Origin: Neostapfia colusana
Lineage: Eukaryota > Streptophyta > Magnoliopsida > Poales > Poaceae
Reading direction: 5' to 3'
Length of the DNA stretch: 64,000 nucleotides
Assembly: GCA_030760725.1 (NCBI GenBank)
Contig: JASWHV010000018.1
Location: forward strand, 17,888,273 to 17,952,272
The translations under genes were made by a program, and so were the position numbers. Below the pieces are notes generated by a model. It saw only the letters and a program-made list of their open reading frames with translations. It was not told the DNA's origin and made no database searches. Positions 12,301 through 22,850 of this stretch are shown one piece after another. Each line of letters opens with the position of its first letter. The first letter of the stretch is position 1.

Positions 12301-12725
12301 TATCGCCTATCCGAGGCCAACGATGTTTCAACGTCAAAGGCAAGCTAGCACCTCGCTACATCGGACCATTTAAGATTCTGGACAAGCAAGGAGAAGTAGC
12401 CTATCAACTAGAGCTCCCAACCCACCTCTCCGACGTACATTACGTGTTTCATGTATCCCAGCTCAAGAAGTGCTTGAGAGTACCAGAGGAACAAGTATCA
12501 ATGGGAGAGCTTGAACTTCAAAAAGACCTGACTTATGCGGAACACCCTGTCCGAATCTTGGACGTAAAGGAAAGGGTCACCCGGAACAAGATGATTCGAT
12601 GGTGCAAGGTACAATGGAGCCATCACATCGAAGTTGAAGCCACATGGGAGCGTGAAGAGGATATCAAGGCAGAATTTCCCCATCTATTTTCTATTAACAA
12701 ATCTCGAGGGCGAGATTCAATTTAA
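9329..12725 (+). pseudogene. Element A pol: protease, RT, RNase H, integrase, chromodomain-like end
   Basis: Replication enzymes of element A. Protease active site DSGASHSF starts near 9441. RT carries LRSGYFQLKI and the FIDD catalytic motif near 10374-10385. RNase H has the YCDAS motif near 10816. Integrase has an HHCC zinc region (about 11450-11575) and a DDE core (aspartates near 11655 and 11840, glutamate near 11947 in QTDGQTE). The C-terminus (about 12540-12690) reads like the chromodomain-like segment of Tekay integrases (ILDVKERV...VQWSHH...ATWERE). Breaks: an extra G in a seven-G run at 9591-9597, and TAG at 11046-11048 inside RNase H where TTG would fit. The usual GMDWL after protease is RMDWL here. 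The frame ends at TAA 12723-12725, just before the polypurine tract. Confidence 0.9.
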
Positions 12726-12737
12726 GGGGGGTAGATT
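12726..12737 (+). other. Element A polypurine tract
   Basis: GGGGGGTAGATT directly before the 3' LTR; plus-strand primer of reverse transcription. Confidence 0.8.
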
Positions 12738-15700
12738 TGTGACACCCTCATCTCGGGTGTCAGCATATGTTCATGCTTTATGAAGAGGAAACATTTTAAG
12801 AAAAGAAGGAACAGAGAAAAATATCAAAAAGGATAGCCAATAAGAGCCGAATCTAGCTCTCAGAAAACGCCGAAGACAACTCACCGCGGCCGACAGCCAC
12901 GAGGCGTGTTCGTAGCTCGTCCCCGCGAGGTGGGGAGAGGTCCGCCGCTAAAATAGCTACGTGGCAGGTTCGGGACTCATCTCCGCAAAAGGGGAGAGGT
13001 CCGGCCCTGGGGGACACGTGTTGCTCTCAGTGCTTTCCTCTGCGGAAGAAGCAAAGGCGTTTCCGCAGGACACATGTCACCTGCGGAGCTAGTCATCATG
13101 GAAATCAGAGGACCGGTCGCACGGGATACGTGTCGATCTCGGAGCTCACCTCCAGAGGTCCGGTTCCCTCGGACACGTGTTGCCACCGGAGCTTATCTCC
13201 GGGAGGTCTGTCGCTGCTGGACACATGTTGACCTCGGGGCATGTCCCTGAAGAAAGAAGAGAGGTTAGACCGGCGCCAACACGTGGCGTGCACGGAGCTC
13301 ACCTCCAAAGGAGAGGGAGGTCTCGCTTATGACACGCGGCACAACCAGAGCTCGTCTCTGCGGAGAAGGAGATACCGGGCCCTAGAAGGACACGTGGAGC
13401 CTCCGGAGCTCATCGCCGCGAAGGTAACGAGTTCTAGAGTGGCTGTTACGCGTAAGAATACCGGTACGTAAAGGAAACCGACCTGAATTCCACAACGTTA
13501 CCGCACCAAATCAACTAAAGATAAGATGATAGGATCCAATGACGATCTGAATAAGACTCTTATTCGGGATACAATCAGATTGGGACTCTTCTCTTACCGA
13601 TTATAAATAGAAACCAGAACCTCTGACCGAAACCACAAACTTCTTTTCCAACTCCTGAGCCAACGACTTAGAGCCCTAGCCCTAACTCGCCGAGTAAACC
13701 ATCGCCGAAGCGCAACAAGGGAGATTATCGGAGAAGAACCGAGCGGTCTGAAAACCAAGAAGGGCGTAAGGTAGGACTCCGACACCACCTTACGGCATCG
13801 TTGTATTCTCTTTGCATCTGTTCTTCGATTCCTTTCGAACAGAAGCTTTCTTGTGGATAGATCACTTGATGATCAGGTTGATCTAAAGACAAGATCATCG
13901 CCACATCCACCTTTGATCCGAACACCTCTATCCATGCAAGCCATGCAAAAACACGTACAGGCCAATCTAATAAAATTAATCATAGGATGGCATGCATGTG
14001 CATCATCGCATCTAGTTTAAGGTTTGTGCATGATATTGATTGCTGTGAATCTTGTATGCACGTGATCCTACCTAGCAGAACAAGCTCGGGGAGCTGTCTA
14101 CGACGAACTGCAGCAACAAGGTTTTGGGATTCAAGAACAACCGGAACCGCAAGAACAAGGCAAGTGCTCCTTGACCATGTTGATCCTATGTTTTGGGTAA
14201 AACTATTTTATTTTGCGAAAAGGTGTGTGTGCTGAGTCAAACATGATGGGAAACCCTTTTTATAGGAGTTTACTAGTTTTGGTTGAACCACCCTTGTCGC
14301 CTGGGAAGTTTATGAGTCGGGTATGGTTTTTTCTTTATGCTTCGCTGAGTCTATGGGATTGGGAAGCGAGATAGATGTGTCTAGCTAACTGCACTCGTAA
14401 TGATAATGAGAAACTGATGATGTTAATGAACATGGATCAGAGGGAGATCTAGGCAAGCCTGGGTTTGTGAATGAGGTAGCATGAGATGGTGGTTTACTTG
14501 CCATAGATCTAAGGACCGGTTCATGCATGCACATGCCAGGATAACAGTGCCACCACAAGGCCAAGTATGGGTGCGGCTTAGCTGAGTAATTAGGTAAGTT
14601 GCTAGAGTGTTATGGACTGTGGAAGGCGCGGGGGAATGGGAGTCGAGTGAGGACTGCCCTGGGAACTGCATGGCACAAGAGGGGGCCCGTGGGTGGGAGA
14701 ATTGGAGATTCTAGCCTGCCGGTGAAACCTTAGTGAGTCCATACATCTAGTAACCCCTTTGTAAAGGCTATTTTGTGATCTCTTAACCATACACCGACGG
14801 TTGTGTACTGGTATAATGGAGGTTCTGCAGTCACCGACGGGTGACGAAATCACAAACTTGTGGGTAAAGAGGTGCAAACTCTACAGAGTCTAAAACTATC
14901 ATGATAGCTGAGCTTACGGTCATGAGCACCTGGCTAAACTGCCATGATTAGTTGGGATGGTTATTGGGAAGGTTCTTGGTTATGGTTAAATGAGTTCGGT
15001 TATGGTTTGGTTGTTGGGACTGTTGAGTCCGGGTGATAAGATGGTTGCATGACTGTTGAGTCATGGCATCGAGATTGATCTCGGTGTAAGAAGGAGTTGT
15101 TTTATGAGACAGGATGGTAGCGAATACGGGAAGGTATTCGTGAGATGGTAGCGAATACGAGGAGGTATTCGTGAGTGTGAATAAAGGTTGGTTAATGTTC
15201 GGATGGAACACGGAAAGTGATGGAGGTATGTTGGTAATTTAATACATGCTGGGATTACATTCATGTAAAGTTAAGTTGTTGTTTTATCATGGTTTTATAA
15301 ATCTGCTTTTCTGCAAATAAGCCTTTTTATATCTACCTTGTTATGAGCTGCATATAATGTGTTTTCCCGCACTTGCTGAGTACATCATTGTACTCAAACT
15401 TGCATTATTATTTCATCATCAGCAGCAGGAGAAGCCTACTATGAAGACCAAGTGGAGCATTACGGCATGTGATTTATTCTCAACCTTGCCTGTGGAGGGA
15501 GTAGAGATGGAGCCACTTCTGCTTAGATTTGCTTCCGCATTAACTAAACTGGTTCCGCTTTAGAATAAAGACTTCCGCTGCATAGAGATAAGACTTCCGC
15601 TGTGAGCATGAGTCCGAGACTCATGAGGTATTGTAATAAACTCTGTTATTCGTGGTAATATATAATATGAATTCAGTTTGTGGAACGTATGTGTATGTGT

Positions 15701-15773
15701 GATGAACATCCTGGGCACACATATGCATTAGTTCTCGGTTCCGTGCTTTTCCCACTGAATTGAGGGCGTCACA
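12738..15773 (+). repeat. Element A 3' LTR (3036 bp)
   Basis: Starts TGTGACACCC and ends GGCGTCACA. A TATA box (TATAAATA, 13602-13609) lies about 860 bp in. Upstream of it, 12900-13410 holds imperfect repeats with CACGTG cores. A short direct duplication with GGTAGCGAATACG lies near 15115-15170. The reading frames in this LTR have no support. Confidence 0.9.
12900..13410 (+). repeat. CACGTG-rich imperfect repeats in the U3 of element A
   Basis: Degenerate repeats of the form GGAGCTC ... GAGGTCCGG ... GGACACGTG, upstream of the LTR TATA box. The same module, better preserved, forms the tandem repeats of the Tat-type LTRs elsewhere in the window. CACGTG is the core of plant G-box/ABRE sites bound by bZIP and bHLH factors; use here is inferred. 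Confidence 0.6.
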
Positions 15774-16242
15774 AGTACGCCGGCACCGGCCCCCTGCTTT
15801 CACGAGGAGCCGTCGAAGAAGAATGTCCAGTGAGGCCCAGTGAAGACCGGAGCTCGGTGCTTTGGTTCACCGTCTTCGTGGCCCCCTAGGTCAGCCTTCG
15901 TTGGCGTCCACTCAGCCACGAAGTCTGCCAGTGCTTGGCTCTTGACTGCATGGCGAGGAAGGAAGTCCAGCTAAAACTCCGCCAGTTCCGCTGCCCATTT
16001 AGCGACATTGCCAGTCGCGTGGGGGCTGTGAAGGATCGCCTTCAGTGGATAGGAGGTGACCACCGAGACCAGGTGGGTCTAAAAGTAGTGGCAGAGCTTC
16101 CTGGACGCCACGAGCACTGCATACAGCAGCTTGTGGACCTCCAGGTACCTTGTCTTGGCGTCATGGAGGACTTCGCTGATGTAGTAGACAAGCCTCTGGA
16201 TGGTCCGGACCCTCCCCCCAGGCCAGAGATGTCTTCATCCAT
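15774..16242 (-). pseudogene. Element C RNase H, C-terminal part
   Basis: Minus-strand translation gives VYYISEVLHDAKTRYLEVHK, then PRHAVKSQALADFVAEWTP and a FFDGSS motif near the A junction, all typical of the first RNase H of Tat elements and the start of the linker to the second (archaeal-like) RNase H. Element A interrupts at 15773. The frame differs from that of RT upstream because of the intervening insertion. Confidence 0.75.
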
Positions 16243-16493
16243 TGGCTCAGGCCTACCGGAGGTGGGTGGGTCCAGGGGGGCTTCCGGGAGCTAGGACTCG
16301 AAGGCTCCTAAGCTGTCATGGTCCTCTGGGAGGTCCCGCTGGTTTTCCGGGAGCTCCGAGAGGTCCCGTTGGATCTCCAGGAGGTCCCGTTGGGCCTCTA
16401 GGAGGTTGCCGTGGAGGTGGGGGGTCCGTCTTGGACCTCCGGGAGATTGTCTTGGAGATCCGGGAGGCCGTCTTGGACCTCCGGGGTTTCCTA
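16243..16493 (-). repeat. Proline/glycine-rich repeat insertion within element C RNase H
   Basis: Between VLVVER (RT/RNase H side) and VYYISEVL lie about 250 bp of GC-rich imperfect repeats of a GAGGTCCCGTTGG-type unit, which related elements as I recall them replace with about ten residues. One frame gives repeated EVQDGLPDLQDN-like units, another a G-P-x collagen-like run; both contain stops. Confidence 0.6.
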
Positions 16494-17619
16494 GTGCCTG
16501 TCTCCTGCTACCGTAGCAGGCTGTGGTGACGAGAGGTCCAATCGCTCTACAACGAGGACCATACTCACCACTTCAGTTGTCGCCGCGATGTAGAGCAACA
16601 AATGCTCTTCGGGCTCGGGGGCTACCATGATGGGTAGGGTCGTCAGGAGTTGCTTCAACTCCTGGAAAGCTTCTTCTGCTTCATCGGTCCAAGTAAATGG
16701 ACCGGATTTGCGCAGGAGCTTAAAGAAGGGGAGCGCTCGCTCTGCTAGCCTCGATATAAACCGACTCAACGCGGCTAGGCATCCCGTGAGTTTCTGGACT
16801 TCTTTGATGCGGGCGGGAGGCTGCATCAAGTCGATGGACTTGATCTTCTCTGGGTTGGCCTCAATTCCTCGGTGTGAGACTAGGAATCCTAAGAGTTTCC
16901 CAGAGGATACGTCGAACACACACTTGTCGGGGTTCAGCTTGGTGCGCGTGGAGCGCAGTTTGTCAAAGACTATGGCCAGGTTATCTAACAAGGATGAACT
17001 CTGCCTGACCTTGACAACGATGTCATCGACATACACCTCAACTAAGTCTCTTATTAACTCTCCAAAGGTTTTGTGCATTGTACGTACAAAGGTAGGAAGA
17101 GCATTCTTTAGGCCATAACGCATAGAGACAATAACAATACATGCTGTCTACTGTGATGAAGGAGGTGTGCTCTTCATCTTCTCTAGACATAGGGATCTGA
17201 TGGAAACCTGAGTAGGCGTCTAGGAAACACAGCATATCACAGCCTGATGTCGAGTCTACTATTTGATCTATTCTAGGGAGAGAGAATGGATCTTTGGGAC
17301 ATGCCTTATTGAGACTGGTGTAGTCGATGCACATCCGGAGCTTCCCGCCGGCCTTCGGGACAACAACGGGGTTCGCCAACCACCGGGGGTGGTGGACTTC
17401 CCGTAGGAAGACATCGTCCAGCAGCTTCTTGATTTCTTCTCGGATGAAGTTTTGTCGCTCGATGGACTGCTTGCGGGGCTTCTGTTGGACTGGCCGGGCG
17501 TCGGGGAAGACCTTCAAGTGGTGCTCGATCACCTCCCTAGGGATGCCCGACATCTGCGACGGCTGCCACGCAAACACGTCGACGTTGTGCCGGAGGAAGG
17601 TGACGAGCGCGCCTTCCTA
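16494..17619 (-). pseudogene. Element C reverse transcriptase
   Basis: RT of a Tat-type element. Seen: NVDVFAWQPSQMSGIP entry motif near 17580, KLRMCIDYTSLNKACPKD, FLDAYSGFHQIPM, and the catalytic YVDD near 17022-17033. The connection domain runs to VLVVER near 16535. A TAG at 17619-17617 separates RT from protease (in frame), and a one-base shift lies near 17110-17125 inside the fingers/palm, so RT is split in two frames. The enzyme cannot be made as read. Confidence 0.85.
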
Positions 17620-18501
17620 TTTGCTATCCAAGACCCCGGCTACCCGGGTGGTCTGGGTAGCATCGGCGCCAACTTGGACGACCTTCAGGAGGACGTCGCC
17701 CTCGTCGAGGGGTTGCACACGGGGAGCTGCGGTAGAGGCACGGTGGCGTGCACTCGGGTGGAGCCGGTCCGGTTCTGCACTGCCAAGGGTTGGTGCTCGA
17801 GCTGTTGCAAGTGCCTGGAGCTTTTCCAAGGCTGACACTGCAGCAGTGCGGTCTCCACGAATTCTGAGGACGCCTGTTGGTGTAGGCATCTTCAAGACGA
17901 GGTAGCCGTAGTGGGCTACTACCATGAATCGGTACAGGGCTGGCCTGCCAATTATGTCGTTGAAGGGGAGGTCGATCTCCGCCACATCGAACAGAATGTA
18001 CTCTGTCTGATAGTTGTCCGGTGCCCCAAAGGTCACCGGAAGGCTGATGTTGCCGTCGGGAACGACCTGTCCCGGCCCTACCCCTGAGAATGGGCTCGAT
18101 GGGGTGAGCTTGGCCATCGGGATCTGCAGCTTCTGGAAAGCTGTGCGGCTGATGAGGTTCAGCCCAGCCCCGCCATCTACCAGATCGTGGTACATCCTCA
18201 CGTTGGCGATGGTGGGCGCTACCAAGAGCGGTAGTTGGCCAGCCCCAGCCATGTTCCTGGGGCAGTCGGTGGCATCGAAGCTGATGGGGGTTCCCATCCA
18301 CTTGAGGTGCGGCACGACACTTGGGAGGGGAGCCACCGATGCTACCGCTCGGCGCAGGGTCTTGACCGCGCTTCGGGACGAGGGGTCAACGGACCCACCG
18401 TAGATGACGTAGAGCATCTTCCGGCGCTCGTCATCACTGGAGCTGGAGTCCTCATGGTTGCGCACCGCCTTCACAGCGCGTTGAGGCTCCTGGAACTCCA
18501 C
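17620..18501 (-). pseudogene. Element C aspartic protease region
   Basis: Open stretch in the same frame as gag and RT. It contains LVDGGAGLNLIS near 18165-18200, the DGG-type aspartic protease site usual for Tat elements, followed by a PFNDIIGRPALY segment near 17940, a conserved end of this protease. The N-terminal acidic serine run (HEDSSSSDDE) is the gag-protease linker. It is bounded by in-frame stops at 18615-18613 and 17619-17617. Confidence 0.82.
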
Positions 18502-20148
18502 TTGGTGGTCGACGTTGTTTGGGGCGTCGACCTTCAGCTTGCCCTCCCTTTGACGGAAGGGTGGGGCATCAGTTCGAAGCTGCTTCCCTTTTCGGAAGCG
18601 CTCCGCTAGCTTCTAGATCTCCCGGCACTCGGCAGCAGTATGGTAACTGGTGCCGTGCATGGGGCATAGCTCGGCTTGGTCACCATCTGGAGCTGGTGAC
18701 TGTCGCTGCCTTTTGTTGGAGCATGGCCCCCGAGCTCCACTGGGTGCCGCTGCTGCGGCAACGGGGGTTGCGGCCGGTGGCTTCGTCTTGCCACCGCCCT
18801 GGTTCTTGATCTTCTTGCCGCTTCCATAGGAAGCAGCGCCTGATCCGGGTTGTCCTCCTGACTCGGAGGCTGGCAGAGAGTGCCAGTTCTGCCCTTCTGC
18901 TGCTCTGGCGCACTTGTCCGCCAGGCTGAAGAGCTCTGAGACGTTGCGGACCTCTCTGGTCGCGAGCTTCTCTAGCATCTTCTTGTCTCGGACGCCCTGC
19001 CAAAACGCCACCACCACAGAAGCATTTTGGATATGTGGAATGGTGTTTCGTACCTGGGAGAACCGCTGGATGAAGGAGCGCAGCGATTCTCCAGGTTGTT
19101 GTTGGACGGCGTGGAGGTCGAGCTCCGTGCCAGGCCGGGTATAGGAGCTGCCGAAGTTAGCAGTAAACTGCCGGTAGAGCTCTCCCCATGAGGTGATGGA
19201 ACCTTGGGGGAGGTTCATGAGCCAAGACCGGGCTGGGCCGGTCAGGGCAACGGGGAATTAGTTAGCCATGACAGCCTCGTCCCCTCCTGCAGCAAGGACG
19301 GCGGTGGAGTAGATCTGGAGGAACTCCGCCGGGTTGATGCTGCCGTCGTACTTCTCGGGCAGGTGCGGCCGAAACTTGCGTGGCCACCTTGCGAAGCGAA
19401 GATGGGGCGCTAGGGCGGCACATCCTGCTCTTGTTGCCACAGGCGTTGGTGCCGCGAACGCTTGGTTCGCTGCTGGCACCATGTACCCCGGTATGGGCAA
19501 GGCTGCGCCATAGACCGGAGACGCCGTTTGCAGGGCATATGGCTGTGGCATATGCTGCGTGGCGTATGCCTGGGGCAGAGATCGCGTGGCAAAAGTTTGC
19601 GCCTCAGGCAAGGTTGAGGCAGTCGACATGCTGTCGGCGGCCTCCTGGTTGCGACGCCTTTCTCGTCGTCGCTCGAGGAACACTCGGGCATCTTGGCCCA
19701 AGGGGCATCGTTCCAGCTCCGTCCTCAGGTCCGTCGATGGGGGCCTGGTGGAGCAGGAATCTGTCGTCTGCCCGTCAACCGTTGGCGTGTGCGTCAGCGA
19801 CACAGCCGGTTGGTCGGGGCGTCATCCCCGCCGAAGTCGAGGGTTTGCGGCAGCGACGACGAGACGGTTTACCTCGCGAATCCACCGCTGGGTCGCTGAC
19901 TGGGGCGCGTCCCCAGCAGGCGAATTGCGCAGTAGCGCTCTTGCTGCAGCTAGCGCGCCCCCATGGGGGACGCTCAGCGCTGCAGAGGATCTCACGCTCG
20001 CTGGAGCCTGCGTTGTCGGAGTCGGCTGCTGGCTTCCAGCTTGCGCCGACACACTCCGTCCAGAGTGTGTTGAGATGTAGTCCCCGCTAGTCACGGTCCC
20101 TCGTGAACGCGGGAGAGGAGAGATTGCCGCTGAAGGAAGCTTGGTCAC
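18502..20148 (-). pseudogene. Element C gag
   Basis: Structural protein of C. By comparison with the intact copy at 58103, the start codon is GTG at 20148-20146 where ATG is expected. The core has LPEKYDGSINPAEFLQIYS near 19300-19360 and SWLMNLPQGSI near 19210. A C-x2-H-x4-H-x4-C zinc finger (CPMHGTSYHTAAEC) lies near 18620-18665. In-frame stops lie at 19824-19822 (TGA), 19260-19258 (TAA for TAC) and 18615-18613 (TAG for CAG). No frameshift is needed across gag, so decay was by base substitution. Confidence 0.85.
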
Positions 20149-20190
20149 CTTCACCGGCAAAAACTCGTCGCGCAAGGGAAAACCCCCCTT

Positions 20191-20202
20191 CCTGGCACAC
20201 CA
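20191..20202 (-). other. Element C primer binding site
   Basis: Reads TGGTGTGCCAGG on the minus strand, two bases inside the LTR. Related elements in the window read TGGCGCGCCAGG; I do not assign the tRNA. Confidence 0.7.
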
Positions 20203-20204
20203 AA

Positions 20205-21281
20205 TGTTGAAGTGTGTGGTCGACACTTCCCCCGGACCTGCTCTGGGCAGCCCGCGGAGGTTCTTTTTCGGAGGGGCTAGACACTTGCGGTGAGCTTCAG
20301 CGTTAGGGATGAGTGAGGGAGAAGCTTGATACGGGGAGTATTATGTGGTTCAGGCCGCCGGAGCGTAAAACCCTACGTCCACGGTGAGCAGAGGTGCTCG
20401 CTGTATTGCTTGTTGCTCAGAACCGGAGTCCTGAGCTTGAGGGTGAGTGATGTCTAGAGTGCGAGTTCACAGAGTTCGAACCCTTGCTAACGTTGCCTAT
20501 CCGAGCCTTTTATAGTCCAAGGCTCGAGTGGCTTACAAGGTCGGCCCGGGACCCGACAGGTGGTCTCGGGGAGATTGCCTGTCGACTACCGTATCTGCAG
20601 TTATGCCGGTAGTTGTCTCTGGCGAAGGCTTCCGAGTCTTCGTTCTGCCGCCCTGCCCATGCCGCAAGCTAGTCGTAGTGGTTGATGATGGCAGGGGCGG
20701 CAGGGGAAGTCTTGTTGCTGTGTTTATTGGCGGGCAGGCTCTGACACGGCGCGCCAGTCTACGATGTGACTGGGCGCAACGGCACCTGACAGAAGTGTGC
20801 TCCGCGTCTTGGGAAGGCGCGGGCCTTGAATACCTTGTACGGGCAAGGTATGGCGCGTCTTTACGCTCGCAGCCTACCGCGCGGGGGCACGCAACGTTGT
20901 TCTGCTGGCCACGTGGCGGGCCCGGAGCTCTCCTCTGAGAAGAGGGAGGTCCGGCCCTACGGGACACGTGGAGTCCTCAGAGCTCTTCCCACGGAGGGGG
21001 GAGGTCCGACTTCTGCTGGCCACATGGCGGGCCCGGAGCTCTCCTCTGAGGAGAGGGAGGCCCGGCCCCGCGGGACACGTGGAGCCCTTCGGAGCTCTCC
21101 CCACAGAGGGGGGAGGTCCGGCTCAGTTGGCCACATGGCGAGTCCGGATCTCTCCTCCGAGGAGAAGGAGGTCCGGCCCCGCTGGACACGTGGTGCCTTC
21201 AGAGCTCTCCCTGCGGAGAAGGGGGGGTCCTTAGTCATTTTCCCCTGTGCGCGGGGGTACCCCACATCGAAGGTACCGACA
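20205..21281 (-). repeat. Element C 5' LTR (1077 bp)
   Basis: On the minus strand it runs from TGTCGGTACC to CTTCAACA. TATAAAAG lies on the minus strand near 20508-20520. Its upstream half (about 20880-21230) is a tandem array of roughly 110 bp units with GGCCACGTGGC and ACACGTGG motifs and CTCTCCTC/GAGGAGAG hairpins. Confidence 0.85.
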
Positions 21282-21477
21282 CTCTTCGACTAGCAAATAC
21301 GCCCACTACGCCAAGGACATGCAACCTTTTCATCTCCCAGGTACAACCACTCGCCCACTATGTGAGGATCTCTCCATAGCTTCGGTTCCCAAAACACAGG
21401 TTCAAAACCACCATGCGGGAAAGATGGGGGCCCACCTGTGGGCTCAATGCCTCCCCCGACATGGGCCCGGGGGCCAC
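21282..21477 (+). mobile_element. Element J internal 3' end
   Basis: Non-coding tail of an outer Tat-type element in plus orientation, ending in the polypurine-like GGGCCCGGGGGCCAC before its 3' LTR. The rest of J lies left of element C, outside the window. Confidence 0.7.
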
Positions 21478-22468
21478 TGTCGGTACCTAGCAAACCGGGT
21501 ACCCCGCGTAGTGGGTAAAAAGATAGTCTGGGCCCCGCCTCCCCGCTGAGGCAAGCCCCAACGTAAGACATGTGCCCTCGGCTCCGGCCCGAACCTCCCC
21601 GCTGAGGTAAGGTCCGTAGTTGACATGTGTCCCTAGGCTCCGAGCCGCCTCCCCGTTGAGGACAGCTCAGGTACAAACACGTGCCCCGGGCTCCGGCCCG
21701 AGCCTCCCCGCAGAGGTGAGGTTCGGAGCTACCACGTGTCCCACGAGATCAAGTCTGTTGATAAAAGCTCCAGAGCCGCCACGCGCCCCACGATCCCTTG
21801 TGGGTCGTGGGTCAACGAAGTCAAGAAGAAAGTGCGCAGTCAGGCTTTGTGTTCAAGGCTCGCGCCTTCCCCAGAAGCATGACACACTTCACACGCCTCC
21901 GTCCCTTTCTCGTTCGCCATTATGGTGACAAGACAGGATGACAAGGCATGACAGCAGTACAGTGCCACCCAACGGCACGAAGCCGCACAAGCAGGGCGAG
22001 AAGAAACGACGGCAAGACGACATCTTCATCATCACCTGACATGCGGTCAGGGGCGCTAAGCATGCCAGACGGCGGGACTTAACTCTCCCGCTGACCACTC
22101 TACTCAGAGGATGAAGCCCTAGATTGTGTATAGGTTTACTTAGCTCTGGGGCCACCTGTCGGGCCCCATGCTCCCATAACCACCCCGTCCTTGAACTATA
22201 AAAGGACCGGGTTGACCACCCGACAAAGGGTTCCCCGACTTCGCGTCCGAGATCACACAACGCACAAGCACTCATGCTCAAGTAATAAAACAAGCACTTT
22301 CGTGGACGTAGGGTATTACGCTCTGACGGCCCGAACCACGTAAAATTCGGTGTCCATTAGCTCACTCGAGCCAAGGTCGAGTAGGGCGCCAAGCCCCCTT
22401 CAGAAAAAAGAATCTCGCAGGCTGCTTTCGAGTAGGATGGGAGGAGTGTCGCAGCAAACACTCTGACA
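21478..22468 (+). repeat. Element J 3' LTR (991 bp)
   Basis: Runs from TGTCGGTACC to CTCTGACA. TATAAAAGG lies near 22198. It has the same overall plan as the other Tat LTRs (start motif, GC-rich unit repeats, TATA, then CGTGGACGTAGGGT and GAACCACGTAAAA blocks) but a divergent sequence, so a different subfamily. GTAAC (22469-22473) would be the right target duplication. Confidence 0.82.
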
Positions 22469-22479
22469 GTAACCATTAA

Positions 22480-22850
22480 GAAAAACATTTTTAACATGTA
22501 TTTTATACAACTTAAAACATTTATATGCGGCAAATGCTAATAAAACATTTATGGCTTCTAATCCAAAAACAGATTCAAAAGTTTCACCACTTTAAACCAT
22601 TTATGTGAAACCTTGAGAAATCAATCTACTTTTGCTTCTAACACCGAATCTCATCCTCACTTTATTTATTGTTAAACACCCATTTAGTTACTATCAAAGT
22701 GTTACCATGAGGACGAGGAACAAAATTCCAAACTTTATTTCTTTCAAAATCTTCTAACTCTTCTTACATGTTAATGATCCAAAATTTATTAGTAAGTGTA
22801 TGTGATAAATCTTTAGGCTCAAATGAAGCAAGGAAAGCAGAATGAGTGTG
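22480..22850 (-). pseudogene. Ty1/copia reverse transcriptase fossil
   Basis: Minus-strand translation of about 22830-22650 gives EPKDLSHTLTNKFWIINM, EELEDFERNKVWNFVPRP and TKWVFNNK, matching the N-terminal part of copia (Sirevirus-type) RT. Several stop codons and small deletions break it. Element J inserted on its left side. Confidence 0.72.

Larger units (their letters stand above)
1..15773 (+). mobile_element. Element A: Tekay/Del-like chromovirus (Ty3/gypsy), interrupted by element B
   Basis: The order is 5' LTR end (1-406), iMet-type primer site, leader, gag, protease, reverse transcriptase, RNase H, integrase, chromodomain-like C-terminus, polypurine tract and a 3 kb 3' LTR. Element B (564-7934) splits the leader in reverse orientation. 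The very long LTR, the single gag-pol frame and the C-terminal chromodomain-like segment fit the Tekay/Del lineage; the lineage name is inferred from remembered family features, not from a tree. The two LTR pieces that can be compared (1-406 and about 15350-15773) differ at many positions and by small indels, so the insertion is not recent. A sits inside the RNase H region of element C; the five bases after it are AGTAC, the expected right target duplication, and the left copy lies outside the window. Confidence 0.88.
15774..21281 (-). mobile_element. Element C: Tat/Retand-like Ty3/gypsy element, 5' part
   Basis: Minus-strand element truncated on the left by element A; the rest lies beyond the window. 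It has a 5' LTR (20205-21281), primer site, gag, protease, RT and the first RNase H. Gag-pol runs in one frame from about 20148 to about 17125 with only in-frame stop codons, then one base is shifted in RT. The DGG protease, the FLDAYSGFHQIPM RT motif and the CHHC-type gag zinc finger fit the Tat lineage. C was inserted in the 3' internal end of element J; CTCTT (21282-21286) would be the right target duplication. Confidence 0.85.

Noticed and set aside
15935..16294. Plus-strand frame of 119 residues
   Set aside because: Antisense shadow of the RNase H region of element C.
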